This document shows positions 1 through 8,083 of a stretch of DNA of 23,783 nt, piece by piece. The translations under genes and the position numbers were made by a program. The notes under the pieces were generated by a model, which ran no database searches, was not told the origin of the DNA, and worked only from the letters and a program-made list of their open reading frames with translations. Origin of the DNA: JAPHSX01 sp050298555 (GTDB taxonomy: Bacteria; Pseudomonadota; Gammaproteobacteria; Thiohalomonadales; Thiohalomonadaceae); NCBI GenBank assembly GCA_050298555.1, contig JBNKUL010000056.1:1-23783 (forward strand). Direction: 5' to 3'. Within the stretch, counting starts at the first letter, position 1. Each line of letters opens with the position of its first letter.

Positions 1-43
1 CTATAATCTGAGTTAATTAGAATGATGATCAAGGAAGATCACG

Positions 44-733
44 ATGCCACGACGCGCACGGGTATCCCTACCCAATATTCCACACCATATCATTCAGCGC
101 GGTAACAACCGCCAGGCCTGTTTCTATGCAGAGGAGGATTATCAGCTCTTTCTCGAATGGCTTGGTAAATACTCATCTGAATATGACTGTTCGGTACATA
201 CTTATGTCTTGATGACCAATCATGTCCACTTGTTGCTCACTCCTCATACGGACGATGCGCTAGGCCAGATGATGAAGCGTCTTGGCCAGCGGTATGTCCA
301 ATATATCAACCGTAGCTATAAACGCAGTGGCACCTTGTGGGAAGGGCGTTTTCGCTCGTGCCTGACTCAGGACGAGGAGTACCTCCTCAGCTGTTACCGC
401 TATATTGAATTGAATCCAGTTCGGGCAGGTATGGTTGAGCACCCTGCGGACTATCCGTGGTCAAGCTATGCGGCGAACGGGATGGGCGTAGCTAATGAGG
501 TCATCACACCTCACAGGCTATTCAAGAATCTGGGTCACAACGATACGGAGCGACAGTCGGCCTACCGTGAATTATTCAGGTACCAGCTTGATCCAGGCGT
601 GATCGATGAGATTCGTTCTGCCACGAATGGGAACTATGTGCTGGGGAATAACCGTTTTTCCAGGGAGGTAGAAGAAATGTTGGGTAGGCGTGTGACACCC
701 GGCCGTGTAGGCCGGCCAGTGAAGGGAGGATAG
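44..733 (+). CDS. REP-associated tyrosine transposase (RAYT, Y1/IS200-like)
   Basis: Single-strand DNA transposase of the RAYT group, 229 aa, which nicks and mobilises short palindromic (REP-like) repeats through a 5'-phosphotyrosine intermediate. The HUH metal site is visible as TNHVHLLL (H60, H62). The catalytic tyrosine is expected in the CYRYIELNPVRA segment (Y118 or Y120), the hallmark of the family. The N-terminus (PRRARV, then HHIIQRGNNRQ) is also typical. An AAGGA ribosome site lies 8 nt before the ATG, and a TATAAT at 2-7 could be its -10 box; any -35 would be outside the window. The gene looks intact. Its stop codon lies inside the left arm of a palindromic repeat (728-757) that recurs at 8896-8927, which is the expected relation between a RAYT and its cognate repeat. 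Family assignment is secure; activity is inferred. Confidence 0.93.
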   Translation: MPRRARVSLPNIPHHIIQRGNNRQACFYAEEDYQLFLEWLGKYSSEYDCSVHTYVLMTNHVHLLLTPHTDDALGQMMKRLGQRYVQYINRSYKRSGTLWEGRFRSCLTQDEEYLLSCYRYIELNPVRAGMVEHPADYPWSSYAANGMGVANEVITPHRLFKNLGHNDTERQSAYRELFRYQLDPGVIDEIRSATNGNYVLGNNRFSREVEEMLGRRVTPGRVGRPVKGG

Positions 734-757
734 GGAAAATCGTGGTCTGTCCCCTAT
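728..757 (+). repeat. RAYT-associated palindromic repeat, copy 1
   Basis: GGATAG (728-733) can pair with CTGTCC (747-752) through one G-T wobble, and CCTATTT follows. The unit GGGAAAATCGTGGTCTGTCC is nearly the same as the copy at 8896-8927. It begins inside the RAYT stop codon. A second small inverted repeat, CCTATTT/AAATAGG (752-768), overlaps its right end and may act as a weak terminator before the next gene. Confidence 0.75.
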
Positions 758-798
758 TTCTAAAATAGGTATACTGTCCTCGGACTTTTAAGGGAGCG

Positions 799-2157
799 GT
801 GCCCTATCCCACCCCAAACCTCGCGAATACTGAGATAACAATAGTGAATTTATACAATAAGCAGCTCGAAGTGTTTAAAAAGTGGCTACAGCAGGTGGCC
901 CCGCAAATTGACGCCAATTTCTCTTTAAAGCTGTGGAACGGCGAGGTTATTCCCCTGGGCAATAACGCGAGCAGTGACGTTGTTGCCGTCATCTACTCCA
1001 GCGAGGTCCTGACGCGGCTCATCTACAGGCCCAGGCTGGCAACCGTTTTTGCCCTCTACTATGAAAATCTTATTGGTGTTGAGGGTGGGACGCCGCTCGA
1101 CATGATGAGGCAGTGGGACCACATGAGCGTCGTCAGGTTGGCGCGCTCCATGAGTAAGATCGACTTCATCAAGTCGTTCTGGCCATTCCTGTTTAAAAGC
1201 AGCAAGCCGGGGGCAAACGAAAGCCTGTCCTATACGGGGAAGATCGAGGACAAGTTCTCTACGGGAAGGGATGATAAGGAGCTAATTCAGTTCCACTACG
1301 ACGTGTCGAATAAGTTTTACAGCCTATTCCTGGACCCCAATATGGTCTATTCGTGCGGCTACTTTAAGACGCCCGAGACATCGCTGGAACAGGCGCAAAT
1401 CGACAAGCTGGACATTATTTGCCGGAAGTTGCGCCTGCAGCCGGGGGAGCGCTTCCTCGATATCGGTTGTGGCTGGGGCGGGCTGGTTTGCCATGCGGCA
1501 CAACACTACGGCGTACAGGCTCATGGCGTGACCCTGTCACAGGCGCAGTACGATTTCGCGCAGGAGAAGATCAAGCGTCTGGGGCTGGAAGACAGGGTGA
1601 CCGTGGAGTTGCGCGACTACCGCACTATTGAGGGGAGCGCCTGCTATGACAAAATCGTTCAGGTAGGGATGTTTGAACACGTCGGTTTTGAGAATCATGA
1701 CCAGCACTTCAAGCACGTCAATAACCTGCTGCGGCCGCGTGGCCTCTATCTGCATCACGCCATTACACAGAGAGTGACGCCGAATGTGGAGGACTACAGG
1801 AAGCCGTCGCCCTATATGAAGGTGGTGTCTGAATATATCTTTCCCGGCTCACAACTGGACTATATAGGTCTCACGGTGACGAATCTCGAGCGGCACGGTT
1901 TTGAGGTGCACGATGTGGAAAACCTGCGCGAGCACTATCAAATGACACTGGAGCACTGGATCAGCAATCTTTGGGATAACCGTGACGAGGCCGATGAGGC
2001 GGCTGGCTGGCGCAAGACGCGGGCCTGGCTGCTGGCCTTTTCCATGTTCGCCTTCTTTTTCGAACGTGGCGGGATGTACATCTACCAAACCCTCTCATCG
2101 AGGCGACGAGTCGGCCCATCGCACCTGCCATTGACGCGTGACGACCTCTATCGGTGA
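799..2157 (+). CDS. cfa: Cyclopropane-fatty-acid-phospholipid synthase family methyltransferase
   Basis: SAM-dependent methyltransferase of the CFA synthase class, 452 aa, which adds a methylene bridge across double bonds of membrane phospholipid acyl chains. The SAM-binding glycine loop is LDIGCGWGGL (220-229). The residues that hold the bicarbonate ion in the E. coli enzyme all have counterparts: C186 (YSCGYF), E293 (MFEHVG), H320/I322 (LHHAIT) and Y380 (EHYQMTL). The N-terminal 150 residues match the lipid-binding half of the family. The start is uncertain: GTG at 799 is the first possible start after an in-frame TAG at 766-768, with AAGGGAG only 2 nt upstream; GTG at 844 is an alternative. 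The N-terminal domain seems complete, so the neighbouring RAYT has not truncated it. Related clusters elsewhere often pair cfa with an NTF2-like and a short-chain-dehydrogenase gene, as here. Confidence 0.9.
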   Translation: MPYPTPNLANTEITIVNLYNKQLEVFKKWLQQVAPQIDANFSLKLWNGEVIPLGNNASSDVVAVIYSSEVLTRLIYRPRLATVFALYYENLIGVEGGTPLDMMRQWDHMSVVRLARSMSKIDFIKSFWPFLFKSSKPGANESLSYTGKIEDKFSTGRDDKELIQFHYDVSNKFYSLFLDPNMVYSCGYFKTPETSLEQAQIDKLDIICRKLRLQPGERFLDIGCGWGGLVCHAAQHYGVQAHGVTLSQAQYDFAQEKIKRLGLEDRVTVELRDYRTIEGSACYDKIVQVGMFEHVGFENHDQHFKHVNNLLRPRGLYLHHAITQRVTPNVEDYRKPSPYMKVVSEYIFPGSQLDYIGLTVTNLERHGFEVHDVENLREHYQMTLEHWISNLWDNRDEADEAAGWRKTRAWLLAFSMFAFFFERGGMYIYQTLSSRRRVGPSHLPLTRDDLYR

Positions 2158-2267
2158 GAAGAGTAATAGCGGACAGACTCCGTCTTCCCCATTTAGCCCA
2201 TACGTTACTTTGATGAAAGCAAGTAGTTAAGTAGTTAAAATCACGCGTTTACAAAACGAGTACCCCT

Positions 2268-2684
2268 ATGAATCCCGAAGATATTATCAACACCTGGGCA
2301 TTGGCCAGCTGTAAAACGCTGGAAGATGGTGATGTCGAAGCACACATGAACCTGATCTCGAAGGAGGTTAAGGTCTATGGCCTGGCCAACCATGACTTCG
2401 TGGATTACAACTTCTGGCATACCCAGGTCAGTGAGCAGTTCGCTCAGGGTCTGGTCGTTTCCGCCCGCTACTACCTGCACTCATTTCGTGCCGATTCCGA
2501 TTCCCTGATCATCTTCACCGCCATCGAGTACTTGAGCGACAAGGACGGCAATCAGCACGAAACACCGCTGGAGGTTGTGCTGTCGAAAGAGGATGACGGT
2601 GTATGGCGGGTGTTGCAGGAGAAGATCCTCAATGATGACGAGGCGAAAACGGCAGGGGTGATCGAGCCGCAATCGATACATTAG
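2268..2684 (+). CDS. NTF2-like (SnoaL-type) small protein
   Basis: 138-aa soluble protein with no signal peptide or membrane segment. The pattern is an N-terminal helix (DIINTWALASCKTLEDGD), a short strand set, then long beta strands (VVSARYYLHSFRADSDSLIIFTAIEYL and PLEVVLSKEDDGVWRVLQEKIL). This matches the alpha+beta cone of NTF2/SnoaL-like proteins, where the closing strand usually has the form xWRVxxExI. No catalytic residues can be named with confidence. It lies 110 bp after the cfa-type gene on the same strand. NTF2-like proteins are often found beside cfa in proteobacteria, so a role in lipid modification or its stress control is possible. The ribosome site before the ATG is weak. Confidence 0.65.
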   Translation: MNPEDIINTWALASCKTLEDGDVEAHMNLISKEVKVYGLANHDFVDYNFWHTQVSEQFAQGLVVSARYYLHSFRADSDSLIIFTAIEYLSDKDGNQHETPLEVVLSKEDDGVWRVLQEKILNDDEAKTAGVIEPQSIH

Positions 2685-2691
2685 GGTTCAT

Positions 2692-2727
2692 GGGGCGTGA
2701 GTGCTGGATAAAAAAGCACCCCGCCCC
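2692..2727. terminator. Hairpin between convergent genes
   Basis: Two nested stems, GGGGCG/CGCCCC (2692-2697 with 2722-2727) and GTGCT/AGCAC (2701-2705 with 2715-2719), enclose a loop of GGATAAAAA. It sits in the short gap between two converging genes. There is no T-run after either arm, so it is at best a U-tract-less terminator. Confidence 0.4.
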
Positions 2728-2735
2728 TCCACTCA

Positions 2736-3668
2736 TTACCCCTCCACCACCCCACTCTCCCTCAACGCCAACTCCAGCGGTGTGTTGACCACCGCCCGAC
2801 CCAGCGTCTCCTCCAGCTTCGTCCCATCCAGGTTGAGCTCGCTCTGCCACAGGTAGCGCATCTCCTGCAGGCTGCGCAGGAACGGCACAAACGGTGCGGC
2901 CAGTCGTAGCGCCCACCACGGGAAGCGCTTGACCGTTACCGGCCTGCCGCTCGCCTGTTCCATCGCCCGGGCGATCTCGCTGAAGGTGATGCGGTAGCCG
3001 GGAAAGTGGAAGGTGCTGAACGGTTCCAGGGTCTCGGCGCGCTCGAGCAGGTCGGCCGCTACCCGGGCGACGTCGGGCAGGTAGGCCCAGGTGTGGGGCA
3101 GCTCCCGCTCGGCGGGATTGCGCAGCACCACTCGTCGCTCATCACTCTTCACCAGCACCCCCAGCCAGCTGCTGGGCGAGCGCTCGCCGAAGAAGTCGCC
3201 GCAGCGCAGGATGATCACCCGGGCGCCCTTTTCTGTTGCCTCTCTCAGCCGTCCCTCCATCTGCTGGCGCAGCACCCCCTTGGGGCGGGGCGGGTGGATC
3301 GGGGCCTGCTCGTCGAAGTCTGGACCCTCCGCGGGGTCGTAGAGGTAGACGTTGCCGGGGAAGAGCAGCAGCAGCCCCAGCTCCTCGGCGACGCGCGAGG
3401 TGACCTCGAGCATCGGCACCACCAGCTTATGCCACTGGTGGTAGGGCGAGTTGACGCCGTAGACGAGGATGTCGGCGCCGCTGGCGGCCCGGCGCAGCGC
3501 CTCGATATCGCCGGCATCGCCGCGGTAGACCTCCACCCCCTTCAGTTCGGGTGGCAGTCTGGACGGGTCGCGCATCAGGGTGCGCAGTCGGTAGCCCTGT
3601 TGCTGCAGGACGGCGGCCACATGGCCGCCGAAGCCGCCGCTAATGCCGAGAATAAGTGCCGTTTTCAT
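2736..3668 (-). CDS. NAD(P)-dependent epimerase/dehydratase (atypical extended SDR)
   Basis: 310-aa Rossmann-fold protein. The dinucleotide-binding loop GISGGFGG follows the first strand (residues 8-15), and an acidic segment (GDAGDIEALRRA) follows the third strand, as in NAD-dependent epimerases and NmrA-like proteins. The classical catalytic YxxxK is not evident near PGNVYLYDP, so it may be an atypical SDR whose substrate cannot be predicted. An AGGGAG ribosome site 6 nt upstream supports the ATG at 3668. It is divergent from a LysR regulator, with 93 bp between start codons, the usual layout for a LysR factor and its target. It converges on the NTF2-like gene. Confidence 0.85.
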   Translation of the reverse strand: MKTALILGISGGFGGHVAAVLQQQGYRLRTLMRDPSRLPPELKGVEVYRGDAGDIEALRRAASGADILVYGVNSPYHQWHKLVVPMLEVTSRVAEELGLLLLFPGNVYLYDPAEGPDFDEQAPIHPPRPKGVLRQQMEGRLREATEKGARVIILRCGDFFGERSPSSWLGVLVKSDERRVVLRNPAERELPHTWAYLPDVARVAADLLERAETLEPFSTFHFPGYRITFSEIARAMEQASGRPVTVKRFPWWALRLAAPFVPFLRSLQEMRYLWQSELNLDGTKLEETLGRAVVNTPLELALRESGVVEG

Positions 3669-3707
3669 GATGAACTCCCTGTTGTTGAGGTGTGTGGGAG
3701 GGAGTAT

Positions 3708-3771
3708 GGTTATTCAAAGGGAGATATTGAACGGACATAAGTAAATGGTGGCTATGCGAATATGAATAACC
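3708..3771. promoter_or_regulatory. Candidate LysR operator in the divergent promoter region
   Basis: The region between the epimerase and LysR genes holds TTCAA-N9-TTGAA (3713-3717 with 3727-3731). This is a dyad that contains the T-N11-A spacing typical of LysR boxes. A wider inverted repeat pairs GGTTATTC (3708-3715) with GAATAACC (3764-3771), and its right arm overlaps the LysR start codon, consistent with autorepression. Binding is inferred. Confidence 0.45.
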
Positions 3772-4667
3772 GAGGGTGGGACCGCATCCATGCCTTTCTC
3801 GTCGTCGCACGGGAGGGGAGCCTGTCGGCCGCGGCGCGGCAGCTGGGGGTATCGCAGCCCACCCTGAGCCGCGAGATTCAGGCCCTGGAGCGCGACAGCG
3901 GCCTCAACCTGTTCAGGCGCACCACGCAGGGGCTGCGGCTGACCGAGGCGGGCAGCTCGCTGGTGGAGAGCGCCGGGCAGATGGAGGAGGCCGCCGCGGC
4001 CTTCTCGCGCCGCGTCTCGGGGCTGTCGGAGACGCTGGAGGGAGAGGTGCGGATCAGCGCCAACGAGGTGGTGGCCCACTACATGCTGCCGTCGGCGATC
4101 GCCGCGTTTCGCCGACAACACCCGGGGGTGGCGGTGGAGCTGGTGGTGAGCAACCGTGCCAGCAGCCTGGGCAAGCGTGAGGCGGATATGGCGCTGCGCA
4201 TGTTTCGCCCATCGCAGCCAGACCTGGTGGCCCGCCGCCTGCCCGACCTGCCGCTCGGCTTCTTTGCCCATCGCGACTACCTGGCGCTACGCGGTACGCC
4301 GACCTCGCTCTCCGACCTGCCGCAGCACGACCTCATCGGTTTCGATCAGGATGTCGACCTTGGCGACCTGGCCACGGAGATCGGTATGGCCAGCCGGCGC
4401 GATGAGTTTGCCCTGCGCACCGACCACATGCTGGTTCAGATCGCGCTGATGCGGGCGGGGGCGGGGATCGGTGTCACCCATGTGGGGGTGGCGGAGCAGT
4501 ACCCGGGGCTGGTGCCACTGTTGCCGGACGTACCACTACCCGAACTGGAGTTCTGGGCCGTGTGCCACAGCGATGTGCAGTACAACAGCCGTATCCGTGA
4601 GATGATGCGCTTTCTGGGTGAATGGTTTAGCGAAGCGCCCTACCAGAGAAAAGAATCAGAAAAATAA
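3762..4667 (+). CDS. LysR-family transcriptional regulator
   Basis: 301-aa DNA-binding regulator. The N-terminal winged helix-turn-helix is clear: FLVVAREGSLSAAARQLGVSQPTLSREIQALE at about residues 12-43, followed by GLNLFRRTTQGLRLTEAG. A long linker helix (about 60-90) and a periplasmic-binding-protein-like effector domain (about 90-295, from EGEVRISANEVVAHYMLP) follow. Length and order match the family. It is divergent from the epimerase gene, and the dyads in between make that gene its most likely target. The inducer is unknown. The small gene at 4689 follows within 21 bp and may be co-transcribed. Confidence 0.95.
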   Translation: MNNRGWDRIHAFLVVAREGSLSAAARQLGVSQPTLSREIQALERDSGLNLFRRTTQGLRLTEAGSSLVESAGQMEEAAAAFSRRVSGLSETLEGEVRISANEVVAHYMLPSAIAAFRRQHPGVAVELVVSNRASSLGKREADMALRMFRPSQPDLVARRLPDLPLGFFAHRDYLALRGTPTSLSDLPQHDLIGFDQDVDLGDLATEIGMASRRDEFALRTDHMLVQIALMRAGAGIGVTHVGVAEQYPGLVPLLPDVPLPELEFWAVCHSDVQYNSRIREMMRFLGEWFSEAPYQRKESEK

Positions 4668-4688
4668 TGATGGTGAAGAGGTGAGACG

Positions 4689-5042
4689 ATGAGTGGTGGT
4701 GAGGAAAAGAGCGCAGTAACGGAGCGCAATGCTGAAGAAGAGGATAAGGCACTCATCCTGGCGATGAACCGACTCATCACGGAATCGACAGAGGCACCGG
4801 TTGATGCCCATGAACAGGAAGAAAAAAAATACCTCGTTTACTTCGATTCGCCGATGAATGGGCGCCGTCTCTATCTGGTGACGGATGATGAGCGCGGTGC
4901 GGATAGCGCAAGAAGACACATCGGAAAGTACTTTGAGTTAGGGAAAAACGCCTTTGTGGTGGAGGTTGCGGCCGATGCGCTGATTGCGGAGACACCCAAA
5001 TACGACTCCAGCGACGCGCTCTATCGGGACCTGTGGTGGTAA
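4689..5042 (+). CDS. Small acidic protein of unknown function
   Basis: 117 aa. I do not recognise the family. The first 45 residues are acidic and probably disordered (EEKSAVTERNAEEEDKA, then a short helix). The rest looks like a small alpha+beta domain (KKYLVYFDSPMNGRRLYLVTDDE, then ARRHIGKYFELGKNAFVVEVAADAL) and ends in an aromatic YRDLWW. There is no signal peptide or transmembrane helix. AAGAGGTG just before the ATG is a good ribosome site. It follows lysR by 21 bp on the same strand and is closed by the strong hairpin at 5066-5122. Codon use resembles its neighbours, so it is probably a real gene. Confidence 0.7.
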   Translation: MSGGEEKSAVTERNAEEEDKALILAMNRLITESTEAPVDAHEQEEKKYLVYFDSPMNGRRLYLVTDDERGADSARRHIGKYFELGKNAFVVEVAADALIAETPKYDSSDALYRDLWW

Positions 5043-5065
5043 TGCATCGGGTACCGCTCCCTGTT

Positions 5066-5122
5066 AAAAAAAACGGGCCGAATAGTGCCTGCATTGCTGC
5101 AGCACTAGCGGCCCGTTCTTTT
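5066..5122. terminator. Strong bidirectional intrinsic terminator
   Basis: The perfect stem AACGGGCCG (5072-5080) pairs with CGGCCCGTT (5109-5117), and an inner stem TAGTGC (5083-5088) pairs with GCACTA (5102-5107). An A-run (5066-5073) precedes it and CTTTT (5118-5122) follows, so it has a U-tract when read on either strand. It separates the converging small gene (plus) and csp gene (minus). Confidence 0.9.
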
Positions 5123-5176
5123 AGATGAACGGTCACACCCGCGCCTTAGTGCGCTGGGGGACTCGCCATCTCAGGT

Positions 5177-5380
5177 TTAGCTTGCTACGACGTTGCTGGC
5201 TTGCGGTCCCTTGGGGCTGTTCGAAACGTCGAAGGCGACGGCCTGGCCTTCGGTAAGGGTCTTAAAACCGCCGCCCTGAATGGCGCTGAAATGGACAAAT
5301 ACGTCCGCACCACCGTCGTCCTGAGAGAGAAAGCCAAAACCTTTGGCCTCGTTAAACCACTTTACAGTACCTGTAGTCAT
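5177..5380 (-). CDS. CspA-family cold-shock protein (copy 1)
   Basis: 67-aa single cold-shock domain, a five-stranded OB fold that binds single-stranded RNA/DNA and melts RNA structure. RNP1 is KGFGFL and RNP2 is VFVHF. The opening GTVKWFNEAKGFGF is diagnostic, and length equals that of the family. The ATG is preceded by AAAGGT with about 9 nt spacing. It is a close paralogue of the gene at 8201 on the opposite strand, and the two share blocks of leader sequence (see 5381-5495). Transcription ends at the hairpin 5066-5122. It is likely cold-induced or growth-phase-regulated; which cannot be read from the sequence. Confidence 0.97.
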   Translation of the reverse strand: MTTGTVKWFNEAKGFGFLSQDDGGADVFVHFSAIQGGGFKTLTEGQAVAFDVSNSPKGPQASNVVAS

Positions 5381-5495
5381 GATGAATTACCTTTAAAATT
5401 AAGATGTAGATAGGGTTATGCGTACAGGTAGAGCGAGGGAAATCGAGAAGTATCTGGATAGAACCGCTGGAACTGCCAAGGACAAAATCTGTAGC
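5381..5495 (-). promoter_or_regulatory. Conserved csp 5' leader (copy 1)
   Basis: Read on the minus strand, this 115-nt leader carries four blocks in the same order as the leader at 8084-8200: GCTACAGA (5488-5495), CAGTTCC (5469-5475), CTTCTCGA (5443-5450) and TACCTGTACGCATAACC (5414-5430). The last block ends 33 nt before the ATG. The first resembles the 3' part of the E. coli cspA cold box (TACAGA core). It probably controls translation or stability of the mRNA. Confidence 0.65.
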
Positions 5496-5720
5496 TTGCA
5501 TTACTGAGGCCACCACCCATGCGGAGAATCACTTTTCTCTACAGCCATGGATGCAGCGCCCAGTATAAAGTTAGTACGCTGGATGTGCGTAAAGTTCCCC
5601 CCTTATCGATTATTTATTTAAATCGCTGGGAACTCGCTGGTGAGAATAGTTGGTGTGTATTGGGCTATTCGGGCGTATGCTGAGTCGGCATCGGTTTGGT
5701 GTCACGACAGGGGTAGCAGT
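5496..5720. other. Gene-free spacer with weak promoter signals
   Basis: With the leader this forms a 340-nt stretch lacking a convincing gene. Around 5562-5569 AGTATAAA gives a -10-like hexamer on both strands (TATACT on minus, TATAAA on plus). The minus-strand site would give csp copy 1 a leader of about 175 nt and the plus-strand site could serve the gene at 5721. Neither has a good -35 box. I see nothing else here. Confidence 0.3.
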
Positions 5721-6119
5721 GTGGAAGGTATATCAGACATCAGAATCTGTGGGATAGACGAGCGGCGTCCGCCGCGCATCCGCAAAGAGCCCTATATCAA
5801 TCTCTATTTCAAGCTCAACCATAAGGCACCGGCGGATTGGTGCGTGGCCTTCAATAACCTGACCGCCAGGGGAAAGTTTACGGTAAAGATTGAGCCGGAT
5901 GAGGGGCTGTACATTGAGACCTGGGTGCGAAAGCCCGAGGAGATCGAGGACGTACTGCAGAGGCTTAAGGCGGTAGTGACCCAGTGCAGCGATGAGTACA
6001 TACAGCGCATCGAGGCAGAGGCGCGAGCGGCGGCGCAAAGAGGCGACAGCTCAGCCGAGGACGATAGCGAGCAGGGGCGGCTTAATCGGATTATTGCTGG
6101 GCTGAAGTTCGATGAGTAA
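5721..6119 (+). CDS. Conserved-looking protein of unknown function
   Basis: 132 aa from a GTG start. AGGGG with 7 nt spacing lies before GTG 5721, whereas the longer reading frame from GTG 5640 adds 27 residues of poor coding character, so I prefer 5721. The protein is soluble. It opens with DIRICGIDERRPPRIRKEPYINLYFKL, continues through a domain with KADWC-like features (HKAPADWCVAFNNL), and ends with a charged helical tail (IQRIEAEARAAAQRG, then RLNRIIAGLKFDE). I recognise no named domain. It stands between csp copy 1 and the rhlE operon and converges on the latter. Confidence is good that it is a gene, none on function. Confidence 0.7.
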   Translation: MEGISDIRICGIDERRPPRIRKEPYINLYFKLNHKAPADWCVAFNNLTARGKFTVKIEPDEGLYIETWVRKPEEIEDVLQRLKAVVTQCSDEYIQRIEAEARAAAQRGDSSAEDDSEQGRLNRIIAGLKFDE

Positions 6120-6129
6120 GCCGTAACCA

Positions 6130-6162
6130 GGACAAAGGGGAATTATCCTTACCCCTTTGTCC
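6130..6162. repeat. Perfect 11-bp palindrome between convergent genes
   Basis: GGACAAAGGGG (6130-6140) pairs perfectly with CCCCTTTGTCC (6152-6162) around an 11-nt loop. No T-run follows on either strand, so it is not a standard intrinsic terminator. Its closing GGACA/TGTCC resembles the RAYT repeat arms, and it may be a different REP-like element. Confidence 0.6.
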
Positions 6163-6181
6163 AATCACTGTTGGATGGTGG

Positions 6182-6439
6182 TTAGCCGGAAGTGGGGCGC
6201 CGTCTCGCCGCGTAGACACTGCTTGCACGACCGCTGGAGCGCTCGTTGAGGTCTTCGGCAACACTCTCGGCATGCCTGGTGACGCTTTTCAGGGTGCCTG
6301 GCTTCATCCCTTCGATCGATGAGTCCTTGCGTTCTATCACATAGCGGTGCCAGTTATTGCCGCTCATCCCCTGCGGGGTGTCGATCTTTTCGACCGTCAC
6401 CACCTTAAAGTGAAACCTCTCGGCCATTTCCGGGTGCAT
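6182..6439 (-). CDS. Small protein downstream of rhlE
   Basis: 85 aa. The ATG at 6439 is preceded by GAGGAG with 7 nt spacing, while the longer reading frame runs back into rhlE, so I take 6439 as the start. The core is a compact alpha+beta unit (MAERFHFKVVTVEKIDTPQG, NNWHRYVIERKDSSIEGMKPG, LKSVTRHAESVAEDLNERS) with a basic tail, SVYAARRRPTSG. It resembles small conserved proteobacterial proteins that I cannot name. It is 35 bp after the rhlE stop and surely in the same transcript. Its link to the helicase is positional only. Confidence 0.75.
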   Translation of the reverse strand: MHPEMAERFHFKVVTVEKIDTPQGMSGNNWHRYVIERKDSSIEGMKPGTLKSVTRHAESVAEDLNERSSGRASSVYAARRRPTSG

Positions 6440-6474
6440 GCCTCTGCTCCTCACTATGCCGTACGGCGCGTGCC

Positions 6475-7755
<1,281 letters not shown>

Positions 7756-7863
7756 TATTGGATGTTCTCCAGGGATCGGCCTGCCCAACGGTATTGTCTT
7801 GGGGCGGTCCAGGCGGAAACTATTTTTATCGGGGGAATCGCTAAGGATAACCGCGGTGAATAA

Positions 7864-7906
7864 GGTGCAGACCGGAGTGCACCAGTGAGGATATCGCAAC
7901 ACTATA
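7864..7906 (-). promoter_or_regulatory. Candidate rhlE promoter and leader dyad
   Basis: On the minus strand a -10-like TATAGT (7901-7906) would start an rhlE leader of about 140 nt. Just inside it lies an inverted repeat, GGTGCA (7864-7869) with TGCACC (7878-7883), loop 8 nt, which could be an operator or a leader hairpin. There is no clear -35 box. Confidence 0.35.
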
Positions 7907-8070
7907 CCTTAAACGGCGATAGAAAGGTGGATATCTGACAACTAGGTGAGAACACGAAAAGGGATAAAGGTTCAATAAAACATCGGCCAGGTATTTTTTT
8001 CCAAAGCCTGCAAAGAGGCAGGGCCCGCCAGGCGAGCCAATTAGTGCTGGTACCGCTGCATTGCGGTGTG
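7907..8070. other. Spacer between divergent rhlE and csp transcripts
   Basis: With the two leaders this forms a gene-free stretch of 445 nt. It contains a T7 run (about 7995) and a small stem CCTGC/GCAGG nearby, but the T-run precedes the stem on the plus strand and no terminator results. Open frames here are short and lack ribosome sites. I see nothing else. Confidence 0.4.
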
Positions 8071-8076
8071 TATAGT
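8071..8076 (+). promoter_or_regulatory. Candidate -10 box of csp copy 2
   Basis: TATAGT, with a predicted transcript start near 8083. That places the conserved block GCTACAGA at the very 5' end of the mRNA, as the cold box is in E. coli cspA. The -35 region is weak. Confidence 0.35.
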
Positions 8077-8083
8077 GGATTTC

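Noticed and set aside
3006..3740. 244-aa open frame on the plus strand
   Set aside because: It is antisense to the epimerase gene, which has real motifs and a ribosome site; the frame's protein is low-complexity and rich in His/Gln.
5640..5720. N-terminal 27-residue extension of the gene at 5721
   Set aside because: No ribosome site precedes GTG 5640 and the residues look non-coding, whereas GTG 5721 has AGGGG well placed.
7756..7902. 49-residue N-terminal extension of RhlE
   Set aside because: The sequence is unlike RhlE and spans the leader; MSFESLGLS is the usual start.
7990..8036. T7 run with a CCTGC/GCAGG stem as a terminator
   Set aside because: The T-run precedes the stem on the plus strand and becomes an A-run on the minus strand after it, so neither reading gives a terminator.
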